DNA from: Lanius collurio
Lineage: Eukaryota > Chordata > Aves > Passeriformes > Laniidae
Direction of reading: 5' to 3'
NCBI GenBank assembly: GCA_020086605.1
Contig: JACBWW010000016.1
Span: 19,270,926-19,334,925, forward strand
Length of the DNA stretch: 64,000 bases
The notes under the pieces are model-generated. The model did no database searches. It saw only the letters and a program-made list of their open reading frames with translations, and was not told the DNA's origin. Of this stretch, positions 43,850-54,000 are shown one piece after another; position 1 is the first letter of the stretch, and the number at the start of each line of letters is the position of its first letter. The translations under genes were made by a program, and so were the position numbers.

Positions 43850-45074
43850 ACTGGAGAATGGTAGTAATAAAATGTGAGCTGCAAAATGGACTTAAGATTT
43901 GAATCCTTCTTCACAATTTTGGATTTTTTACTCATAGTTAGATAAAGAGCAATTTATGGAAATCCTTCTAGAAATTATTTTACTTTATCAGTGTTCTTTC
44001 TGTAATTTAAGAAATAACCAACTCATACGTTTTGTAACCTTGCACAATATTAAATGCAAATGATGATTTCATTGAGTTTGTTTTTTTCAAAAACTATATA
44101 TTTCTGCCAACTTAAACCAAAACATTTTTTGGTTTGATCATGAACACTCATATATATGCTACAGACAGACAGCAACATTCAACAGTAACATATTTTCACC
44201 TATCCTTCTTACTCTGTGATTCCCACAGGCCAGGTTATCACTCAGAACTCCCTATAAATTGTATCAAAGAAATTTTCCTTTAAACTGATGGCATAGAATA
44301 GTCCTCTGTAATTTTTCATGTTATTTATATAATTTCCCTGGTAGCACACTGTGCTATTATGTGCTATAAATCATATTTTATTTTGGCAAGAACTGCTGGT
44401 GATGTTATTTTTAGGTCCAACTCTACTTCTGCTGATATCCAATCCAGCTAAGAAAATAGCTGTAGGAACCTTTAAAATCTCACATACAGTATTGGGATGA
44501 CATCCATATTATGAATGTTTTGGGAACAGCAGTACTATAGGAGTAAAAAACACCACTTACTAAAGAGAATGTGTCCTGAACATATGCATAGCAGCACTTT
44601 TACACTACTGAGAAATGAGAAAGGGGATTTACTTTTTCTAAGCACCATTTCTGTGGCCTTTTTCAGGCCAAGTAAATTGCCACAAATTACATTTACATGA
44701 CATTTCAACCTAGTTACAGTCAAATCCATTGGAAAACACAGTATCTGACACCAACAGGATTTCAAAGGTACATTACATCCCAGAGAAGCCTGTAACTTCT
44801 ATTTTTTTTCAAAGACCAAGAGTATACTTTTCTTTTACAGAGCTGTTATTACATAACCTAGAGTTGAATACAGAAATGGGAAATTTAACCTTAGAAAAAC
44901 TGCCTATTTTCTTCGCTTCATGCTTTAAAACATTCGTAACTGAGCAGTTAAAAATGGACCAGTAGAAAATGGTAGAACTGATCAAGTATTTTTACCGAGA
45001 TATGAAGTCATTTAGACGGTAAATAAAGGATATTTGATCAATGAACCAGCAATGTGACATCTGGTGTGCAGTTT

Positions 45075-45145
45075 CACAGTCTTAGGGCATCATTCTGCTG
45101 TCTCTGGCTCCAGCATGAATCAGGAGTAACTCATGTAAATGAAAA
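45075..45145 (+). repeat. Possible ancient amniote interspersed repeat fragment
   Basis: The segment with ATTCTGCTGTCTCTGG followed by GAATCAGGAGTAACTC resembles an old, widely dispersed amniote repeat whose consensus reads like GATTCTGCTCTCAG then AATCAGGAGTAACTCC. The copy is short and diverged, and the family name is not given because I cannot align it. A chance match remains possible. Confidence 0.35.
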
Positions 45146-48100
45146 GCACACACCAAAGTGGTGTGGAGGTTGTGGAGTCAGGAGGAAGCACTGTGTGCTC
45201 CAGTCTTTGTCTTTCGGTGTTCTATATCTGACTTAAGAGATCGTCTCATTTACAGAGCTCTACATTAGACATACTGCCTTCTTGTTTTAAAATATGTGTG
45301 TTTAATATTTAATTTAACAGGATTCCATATTCCAGCCTCTGTGTTCTGTGCAAGTCCCTTTGAGGCTCGTGGTTTGTACGTGCAGTCACAACTCTCCTCA
45401 AGTGTAATTTGGAAGGACCATTGCCTAATGGAGTGAAAGGAAGGATCCAGCTCCAATTAATCCTGGTTCTCTTTGGAGTGAGTTAGGCAAATATTGCCCA
45501 GCCAGTGTCAGTTTGTAAAGTGGGCTTTAGGAGTTGAGCCAGGCAGTTCAAAACTCATTGAATTTATTGTGTGTGCCCATGGAATACTGGTGGAGGTAGT
45601 GGTCTCATCAACTGTCCACACACTTCAAGCACATAAAGGAGATTTAAACTTCCAACTTCAGATGACAACACACTCAAAAATTTTGCCAACTCTGAAATAT
45701 TGGTTATAATGCTACACACATACCTGTTATAGCACATGAGACTGAATAAGTATCATAACATAGGTACTGTAAATGTAAATTGTGCCTGTGCCTATATTTT
45801 CAAGGAAATGTAAAAATTATTTTCAATTATGTCATGCTTTGAAATATTGCATAGTATTTGCAGAGAGACATTTCAAATATGCAAAAAAGTTATTTCACAA
45901 TTTAAAAAAGTGCTCATAGATTTTGAACTTCTGATCTGTTAGGGGCAAACCAAAGAAAATCTGAAGTTACTCAAGGCCAATAACAGCAGAATGAAAATAG
46001 CAGTTTAAATGGTACCTGGGTGACCATCTAAGCTCACTTGCAGGAGACACTATTTTCAAGAACATTTGGCACATCTAGAATGTGGGATAGCTCTCTGAAG
46101 TAAAGAATATAAACATTAAAAGGTCAGAAATAGTACAGTTAAGTTATCCATTTAAATGGGAATGGGAAACTTTGCCATTTGGCTCCGAACCATTTTGTCA
46201 CTCTGCATCCTAATGACAATTACATGTTCCATACCAATATTTCACTTTCAATTTTCATAGAATTAGTGATAGTATTTCAGGGGTTAATGGAGGCAGAATA
46301 CTTTCTTTAGAGAAGATATAAAACTAGATTAGAAATTAGATTGACTTGAAAACATTATTTGCAGTGAAATATGCACTCAGAAAGCCTTTAGGAGTAATCA
46401 TCAAAGCATGGCTTCTTGTGACTTCAGTTTTACTTTTCCACAGCAAAGAAAAAAAACCCAAAACAACTCCAAAGATGTGGTGAGATTCTGCCACCTCCAA
46501 GAGACACAGTTCAAAACTTCATAATCCAGGAGAAGTGAAATCGTTTCAAACACTTCTCCATCCTCAGAATCACAGACTGCAGCAGGGGGCTGCAAAACTT
46601 CCCTGGAATGAAGCTGGGAGGAGCAGCAGCCACAGGCAGCTCCACAGATGTGCTGCAGCCTTCCCTTGCACGTTATCCAACCCCAGCCCTGCGCCCAGCA
46701 GGAGGACTCCAGAGTTTGTCCTCAGACGGCATCTTTAAACCACCTTTCACCATGTGCTACCAGGGGTATCAGCCCTTGGCCAGGAATAGAGCTGCTGAGG
46801 GCCTCTTTATGCCAATCTGATTCTTCTTATCTTACATAAGGGGCCAGGGCAGGGACAGAGCTCGCTTTCTTAGCTCTAAATCTATCCTATATGGCACGCA
46901 ATTCTCCAAAGTACAGCCAGCTTCTGCTTTTATGAAGCACTGTGCAGTGAAGAATGAAGGATCCTGTTTTTCACCATTTAAAGATGTATGATAGCAACAA
47001 AGCTCTATGTTAAAATATTTAACTCAGAGAGAACTTATGGAAATTGTCTATTCAAGCTCAGCAAAGACATTAAATTACCAAGCTGTTCTAGGACAGTTGT
47101 GTGTGGAGAAAAGCCAGAAATGCTCTGAGATTATAATGTTGCTCACAAAGATTACAGCATGAGCCTGATTCAGAAGCTTTTTTATACAGCTTGGTGAGCT
47201 GCAAAATGTTACCATATCAATTTCTGCAAAACATACTGTATGTGTACATATAGATATAAAAGCAGGACTTATACACAGCACATTTCCTGCCACATTTTGA
47301 GTGGCATCTGTTTGTTTTGTGTGCTGAAATATGAAAAATAATATTTAGCAACTACTGGTAACACAATGTTAACAAGATTTACGAGTATATCTCTGTCTGT
47401 CAAAATGCAGATAAAAGATAAATCCTTCTATGTCTGTGTTTTAATCAGTCAGATCAGAGGTTTGATGAATATGCAAATGTGACTGTTTATACACTAGTTT
47501 CAGAATGAAAGGAAACAAATTCAGTTTCATTATAGAACTAATGACAGCTCTGTCCTCTAAGATTAATAATTAAAACCCTACACACATAAAGATGATGGTG
47601 CTCTTTCCTCCCAGCCTCTGCAGGTTTTCCTTTTTTTCTGTTTTAATACCCCTTTCCCTCATAATTGTTTGTCCCCCTAATTGGAATGATTAATCATTAA
47701 TGTCAGTTCATGGATATACAATAGTCTTCTTTAGAACAAGAACTGTACTTAACCTACAAAAAGGGTTAAAGAATGACTTGTTTGGTTAATTCTGTTTTTA
47801 ATCTTCTCTGTAAACTAATTTTTTCCTCCAAGTTTTATGCCACCACAGGAAACTCAATGGCCTGCTTTAATGATGGAAGCCTTCTATTTGTTTCAGTGCA
47901 GGGTATACATATGATCTCATTTTGATGTTCAAGTAATATGCTGGGTTTCTTTTTAATGCCCCTGCTGCTGGGATCAGCAGCCTTCACAGCTTTCTGACTC
48001 TGAAACACACACTACAAATTTAGACCAAATCAAATCTCAGAGAAAAGTTTAAGAGTGTAGCACAAGTGCATTATAAAGTCTGAGAAAGCAAAAGTTTAAA

Positions 48101-48807
48101 AAAAAAAATTGAGCTATTATTTTTTAATCTGATGATTTCTGAGTTGACATGGGAGTGCCTGAGTCATGCTTGCCAAATCCCCTGGACAGGCAACAATTCA
48201 GAGAAAGATTAAAGCAAAGTGAGCAGAAGTTCAGCCCCACCATCAACCCTTCTTCCTGCTCCAGAAGAACTACAACACTTCATTTTATGTGGCCATTAAG
48301 ATCTTTACAGAGACCACTAAATCCCTGCTAATTGCAAATCATGAAAGCATGAATTTTTAAGAGAAAATAAAATAGGTGGATTTTGAATGTTTTGCATTAT
48401 TTTATCAAGAAAAGTTATCCTCTGGGTCAAAAACCCCATCTTTCTTTCTGAAAAGAAAAGCTCTTCAAGAAAGACAAATTCAAGAAAGAAAGAAAAAAGA
48501 GTACTCTAAAAATCACATTTCTTCAGTAAAGCTGTTTCAGTTTCATCTTTTAACATCTTTAGAGACGAACTGATCCTACATAGGAATCTAGCATTGCCTT
48601 GCTTATCACAAAGGAAATATTTTATGTGAAATTAAATTAGCATTTGTCTATATTTCACCATGCAGGTACACTTCCTCCTGTGTCATTGATAGCGAGAAAA
48701 TAAATATTTGTTCGTGGGTGCTTTAGCAAGGATGATGAATTTTACTCTGGAAACATTTAAGGATAGACATCCATAATGAAGCCTGCTGGCTGGCAAGCAT
48801 GCCTGGT
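45146..48807. other. Intronic sequence without a recognised gene
   Basis: AT-rich, except for a less AT-rich stretch at about 46540-46880 that shows overlapping plus-strand open frames but no conserved protein. A homeodomain-like palindrome lies at 47686-47697. Nothing else is recognised. Confidence 0.5.
47686..47697. promoter_or_regulatory. ATGATTAATCAT palindrome in an ATTA-rich patch
   Basis: A perfect 12-bp palindrome set within CCTAATTGG and ATTAATG, giving several homeodomain core sites in about 35 bp (47676-47704). It contains the same TGATTAATCA decamer found at 33413. It is a candidate enhancer site only; no conservation was tested. Confidence 0.25.
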
Positions 48808-48813
48808 ACTTAC
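48808..48813 (-). other. AGBL4: 5' splice donor of the AGBL4 exon
   Basis: Read on the minus strand, the exon ends CTCAGTGTG and is followed directly by GTAAGT, a perfect match to the U1-pairing donor hexamer. The codon frame ends on the last exon base, so the downstream intron is phase 0. Reading through the donor would add VST and then unrelated residues, which is where similarity to CCP6 stops. Confidence 0.92.
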
Positions 48814-49030
48814 CACACTGAGCCCCAGCAATTCCCTGCAAAAGTAGTCCATGTTCCTCCTCTGGAGGTTGTCCAGGTAGTGCTGGAGGCGGGTGTAGGT
48901 GTAGGGGTAGCAGTAGGCAAACTGGTAAGTGTCGTCCTCTCGGTCAAAGCAAAAAGCAAAGGACATGACATAGTTCTTCCTGTGGTCTGGGCAGCGATAG
49001 TAATACACGTTTTTGGAGGGGATCCTCTGC
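48814..49030 (-). CDS. AGBL4: AGBL4 (cytosolic carboxypeptidase 6) internal coding exon
   Basis: This is one internal exon of the M14-family metallocarboxypeptidase CCP6, a cytosolic deglutamylase that shortens polyglutamate side chains on tubulin and other proteins. The 217-bp exon gives the third base of a split codon and then 72 residues starting QRIPSKNVYYYRCPDHR and ending RELLGLSV. It also carries SFAFCFDRED and YCYPYTYTRLQHYLDNLQ. The PYTYT block is the hallmark of the junction between the CCP N-terminal domain and the peptidase domain. By recall of the human protein (about 503 residues) it covers roughly residues 127-198. The zinc ligands and catalytic glutamate lie in later exons that are not in this window. 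The entering intron is phase 2; the exon begins with G, which would complete a TGG tryptophan codon as expected from the mammalian KW-QRIPS junction. The exit is phase 0. Splice sites flank both ends and there is no internal stop. AGBL5 and AGBL1 are less likely because their sequence here differs more. The exact exon number is not determined. Confidence 0.93.
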
Positions 49031-49045
49031 CTGAAAAACAAAAAC
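49031..49045 (-). other. AGBL4: 3' splice acceptor of the AGBL4 exon
   Basis: Read on the minus strand, a T-rich tract (GTTTTTGTTTTTCAG) directly precedes the exon's first base. The open frame continues upstream into the tract (residues MFLFFR), but CCP6 similarity begins only after the CAG. That fixes the acceptor and a phase 2 boundary. Confidence 0.9.
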
Positions 49046-50589
49046 ATGCATGGGTAGGTACACATATGCACATGGACATAAGAAATCTGAAGTGTGTGAG
49101 ATTCAGATTTCCTCCAAAGTAAATGAAGTGGAACAGCTTGAACAGCTCAGGAGCTGGTGAGGAGATCCAAGAGCCTGCATTTGGGAGAACTTGTGCAGAT
49201 CAGGGCCATGACAGCTCTGGGGCCACTGTCACCACAGGGACTGCAGCTCTGCCCGGGTGCCCAAGCTGGCAGAGACACCACAGCCAGGAGAGCATCATAC
49301 CAGCAGGGAAACGCATTCCCAAGAAGTGAAAAGGATGCACAGGATGACCAAACACCCTCTAATTCACTGTCAGGCTGCTGCAGCCTCACACCACTCACAC
49401 CTCATCCTCAGGCTCCGGCCAAACCTTTGTCTGGAGGGGGCTACACCCTCTCTTACAGGTTTAATTCACCAGCACAGAGAGGAGGCACAACTAAGGAAGG
49501 AATGTCAGCATAAGGCAACACTGACAAGACCACCACTGAAATTCAGAACAACTTCATATATATACATTTTTAAAAAAATATGTATTTTTATATATATATC
49601 CTTAATAGTCAGGGGATACATATCAACATCTAACCAATCAATGGAACAAAAGATAAATTATTGACACTAAAAACCAAACAAACAATCTAAAAATCATAGA
49701 AAAAAAGCTTCAGGTATGGAAAATAACCAGTTCTTAAAATAGAAAGCAAAGCATAAAAGGGTATTTGTTCCCATTCCAAATTGGACTACTGCTCTTCACA
49801 ACATTTCTTGTTTCTCTGAAAAGATAGAAATGAATATACATTGTGGTAAAGAACTATAATAAAGATGTTTATGCCATTGTTATCAAGGTGGCATTTCTTT
49901 GAGGAATAAAAAATATCTGCCTGCAACCTCTCACACAACTCCAGTTATTCTGTTACTTTTCAAGAGAAATTAGCAATATTCAACAGGTGGGGCAAAAATC
50001 TGTTCTATGGATGGAAAATGTTCGCTATTTCTGTTTTTATGCTTTATTCATTCCTTAGGTGGAATTTCCAGCTTCATTCGGACAGGAATAGTCTCCAATC
50101 ATGCCATGCTCTTGTAATTTGATGTAAGTAACTTACCAGTCATGTTTGGCAACACAATGCTACAGTCCTGCAGAGTCTACCTGATTCAATTACACAACCT
50201 TATAAACAGGTCTCATCTAATGATTGAAGCAGATCTCAGCTAAACTGGGATCCTGGTGAGGGAAAATCATAACAAGATTTACAGACATAGCACCAGTAAT
50301 GTGTCTCTTTGTAATCATTCTGAGAAGCTGGTCTGCTGCAGAACATCAGTTTTGGCCTCTCATTGCTAACATGAACTAGAGGATAAAACTCTCTCATTAT
50401 ACACAGGTACACGCTTGCCAATTAGCAGCAGTTAACGAGTCTGACCAGCAAGACTCAGAATCTACAAAGAGAAAGAGAAAGGAATTGAGATCTTCTTGAG
50501 CAAGTAAAATGAAGAATGAGTGATGCAGTTAATTACACTCAGAATAAGAATTTATCTGCCCCTTTTAATGCCCTGCTTCCTGAACATTC
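49046..50589. other. Intronic sequence without a recognised gene
   Basis: The part nearest the exon (49120-49480) is relatively GC-rich with overlapping open frames on both strands, none resembling a known protein. An AT dinucleotide-rich patch lies at 49555-49600. The remainder is AT-rich. Confidence 0.55.
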
Positions 50590-51015
50590 TGGGCCTCAAT
50601 AATTTACTTCATGGCTCATGACTGCACAAGAGCTGGAGTGTGCCCAGGTGGCCAAGAAGGCCACTTGTACCAGCAATTGTGTGGCCAGCAGGACCAGGGC
50701 AGTGACTGCCCCCAGTACTCAGCACTGGTGAGGCCAGGTGTTGAATTTGGATATTACAAAATATTTTGTGAATGAAAGGCTTGTCAAGCATTGGAAGAGG
50801 CTGTCCAGGCAAGTGCTGGAGTCACCATTCCTGCAAGTACTTAAAGGATGTATAGATGTGGCACTTGGGCACATGGTTTAGGGCAGCATCGGCTGTGCCA
50901 GGGTAACAGTTGCACTGATAGGATATTAAATGATAATAATTAAATTAAAATAAATGATATTTAATGATATTAAAGGATTTTTCCAACCTAATGAAATCTA
51001 TGATTTGATGATTTT
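50590..51015 (+). mobile_element. Avian-type CR1 LINE 3' fragment with internal deletion
   Basis: This is a clear avian CR1 copy. It has TGTGCCCAGGTGGCCAAGAA (50639-50658), CAGTACTCAGCACTGGTGAG (50713-50732), GCATTGGAAGAGGCTGTCCA (50789-50808), AGATGTGGCACTTGGGCACA (50854-50873) and the tail TTTTTCCAACCTAATGAAAT ending near TATGATTTGATGATT. Between the ACTCAGCACTGG block and the GCATTGGAAGAGG block the usual several hundred bases are missing, so the copy is internally deleted as well as 5' truncated. A short AT-rich expansion (50925-50975) interrupts the 3' UTR. It has no intact coding frame. Confidence 0.9.
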
Positions 51016-54000
51016 TTTTTAAAAATAAGATACTTGCTTATCACTAACATCTAGAAATTATATTGAAGGCACACATATAAAAGACAGAAAAACAAACGTT
51101 TCATTTTCTTTTTAAAAGTATCAGTAGGGAAAAAATGCCACCAGCCATCTGCATGCAGCACTCTTACCTAATGTTTTTCTTCAGTATCTTAACATATTTC
51201 TATCATTTGCCCTTACTCTGGAGTGCTATAGGACATCCCTCATTTGATCTCAAATCAAGCAGATGATATGGCAGTGGGTAAATGTATTCCAGCTCCCTGT
51301 TCTCAAACCCTAATGCAAGTTTAAACAGTATGTTGCTGAGTTGTTGAACTTTATTTGTTTCCAAATTAGCATGGGAGAAATAATAAAGGACAAGCCTCAC
51401 TCTGTGCCATAAAAATTTCATGTAAAATGAGACCAATAGGAGGAAATTCAGGATTTTAGAAAGGCTAATGCTAATTGAAATTCATCTGCTGATAGTTAAT
51501 GTTTAAACGACACATAGTTCTCCTTGGTTCAATAACTTTCTACTTTTAAGCAAGTTGAAGACAACTTTTTTAATGTATTAAAGGCACTTTTGATATTTCA
51601 TTCCCTCTCCCCTTCATTATAAAAGCTAAGCATCTGTTTTATTATCCACTTTGACACATCACTTTATGGCTGCATTTGGCTATTATGGCTAATCTTGATG
51701 TCTAGGACATCTGGTATTGACATTTCACTATCTGGTGTCTGACACAACAGCAGAAACCTTCCTCAGTTCCTAGGTTTAAATTCACCCTCTCAGGGCAAAA
51801 AGTGCCCAAACTCTTAATTCAAACCATATCTTCCAAAAATAATTATAATAGTACTCCTGTCACTGCTAATCTATTTTTATCTCTCCTAGCACTTTGTCAC
51901 TGCTAATCTATTTGTGAGTCATATAGAGAAAGAGAGTTAGTGTTTAGATACCAACAACACATCTTTACACACAGGAGTCTAATCAGATTGAGATCTTATC
52001 GGGGAATTAAAGAAGAAAAGAAAAAACGGAAAGAAAAAGAAAGAGACACAGTGCTAGATATCACCAACTGAGTTTTTGATAACAAGAAGACATTGCTCAG
52101 TTCTTGAATTAACCTTTGTGTCCTAGACACACTATTGTTTACTCTTTCCCTTTTTTGTTCTATGCCTTCTGGAAAAGGACACCCACACACTGTGGCAGCA
52201 GCTGCTCCTATTAATTTAAAGCTATTACAAAAATTAAAATTAAACCCAATTACTTTGGCTGGTTTATAGCTGGGGAACGGCTTAGTCTGATTGTTCCCTC
52301 TGGTTATGGACAAAAACAATATTCCTACCTACAGGCAGCTGCCAGTGGAATACTAATGCATCTAGGGCCTGGCAGGAACAGATTCAGAATGCAGAGTCTA
52401 ACTGCATTTCTTACTGAAGAAAAATATCTTATCATGGATCTGCAGAAATGCACCAACTTCTTATGCTGTGAGTCACAATGAAGCTGATTTGTACTTAGAG
52501 GCAGGAAAGCAAAATGATGGTGGAAACCCTAATGCTCCAGTTTGTCCCTTTGCATTTCCAGGCAGCTCACACTCAGCAATGCATCCTGCTAAGTGATACA
52601 CAACTGTCTGGATCTCTGAGCTCCTGAATGGTTATTTAAGGGAGAACCACCCCCGTTCCAAGCACAGTCACAGAGAATAATGTGCAAACAACTCATTTCC
52701 AGTCTGTTTTCAAGATGTATTTAAAGAAATGTAGCTTGATATTTTACATCAGTTTGACATAAATTCGGAATGCCAAGTCTTAAAGATAAACACAAAACTC
52801 CTTCTGTCCAAGGAAGAAGGAATTACAGAAATGGAATGTTCCTCTCTGTTTTGGAGCTCATAGTCCAGTGCCAGTCAAAGGCCTGAGCCAGTGGGTTTGA
52901 GTGTCTTGTCCTCTTATCTTACAAGGAAGCTCTCCCAAAGCAGCAGATTTGTTATTCCAACAGTGTGCATGTGCTTGCCTGTTCCTGCCTGTTTGGAACA
53001 GTGCTGTCTGGATTCAGGACATTTGCTCTGTTTTGGTAACGTGCAACAGGATCAAATTTGTCACTGTACAAAAAATAAAAATTAAAATTGCAGTCCTCAT
53101 CCCATACCAAAAACCCGCTGACTTTAGAGGCCCCAGCATTTTACTCCATGCTACTACAGGAGGCAGAAATGGGTATAAATGAGCTTTGAAAACTTTATCC
53201 TAACTATACTTCTAATTAGAATGCAATTTTATCTTCAACTCTAATAATTTTGACCTTAAAATCAAACTTAGTTATCTGTCCCACTTTTATTTTCATTTGA
53301 AAATTGGGAGTTAATCAAGGCTTTGGAGGACAAACACTGGGTGGGGGTAATGGTGCTACTGCTTTGTGGCATCTGTCCTCTAAGTTTAAAACATAGAAAG
53401 GTGCTAATCAAACCCTCTTGTGGCACCACAGCATGAACCATTACAAAATAACAATTTCTGGAATGCTTTCCTCTCCCTATTGCATGACCAAAGCAGGGAG
53501 CTCTGGCCCAGCCAAATTCCCAATGACTTTAATGAGCAGCATAAATAGTCTTTGGACTGCTTTTAATATGGCACTCGTAAAGTAATTACTCAGTTCCTTG
53601 CCTCCACAGGATCGGGTTAGACATATCACAGTCAATAGACTTCAAAGTAAAATGATGATCTTTGGAGGAAAAACAAAGAAACTGCAGGTGCTGTAAAAAA
53701 GGAATGGCCAAAAGAAAAATTAGGGGATCTGACTTGTAGGGAAGGGCTCAAGTGGAGGTGCAGCGTTAGCTGTGGTGACACACTGTGGTGATCATTCTCA
53801 ATTGCCATCAATTTGCACAGCTAGGGATACTGAATAAATTCACAAATTTCCAAGCTTGCCTATAGAACTCAAAGGGGTGGGCCTGAGTCACAATCTCAGA
53901 CAAAATTAAGCCTAATGACCCAAAACCTGATTTGGATTCAACTTTGAAAAACAACCTCCAGGTATTTATTGGTGTTGCCCTAAATACCAAATCTGACTAC

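Larger units (their letters stand above)
30111..45074. other. Intronic sequence without a recognised gene
   Basis: Mostly AT-rich DNA. Low-complexity spots occur at 36480-36530 (GA-rich), 38937-38982 (A/GA-rich), 40009-40033 (A then G run) and 43834-43849 (T run). An ATTA/TAAT-dense AT-rich stretch lies at 40200-40420. No RNA gene, coding exon or confident transposon was recognised. Confidence 0.55.
1..48813 (-). other. AGBL4: AGBL4 intron downstream of the exon (partial)
   Basis: All sequence 3' of the exon in gene orientation is inferred to be one very long phase 0 intron that runs off the window edge. I looked for the next expected CCP6 exon, which should carry the HPGE zinc-binding motif, and did not see it on the minus strand. 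Open frames here are short, mostly under 110 codons, and lack domain signatures. A small or divergent exon, or a nested gene, could still be missed by eye. In mammals BEND5 sits inside an AGBL4 intron, but I saw nothing resembling it here. Confidence 0.75.

Noticed and set aside
46535..46839. Three overlapping plus-strand frames in a less AT-rich patch as an exon
   Set aside because: Overlap in all three frames points to base composition rather than coding constraint, and no protein family is recognised.
48799..49122. Plus-strand open frames overlapping the AGBL4 exon, up to 107 codons
   Set aside because: They are complements of the conserved minus-strand exon, and the protein similarity and splice sites are all on the minus strand.
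49157..49664. Open frames of 118 and 135 codons just beyond the exon
   Set aside because: No recognisable protein, no splice-site pattern, and two overlapping frames of similar quality, as expected from a GC-richer stretch with few stops.
53505..53545. CCCAATGACTTTAATGAGCAG as a copy of an ancient amniote repeat
   Set aside because: The match to the recalled CCATTGACTTCAATGGGAGCA pattern is about 20 bases long and diverged, too little to call.
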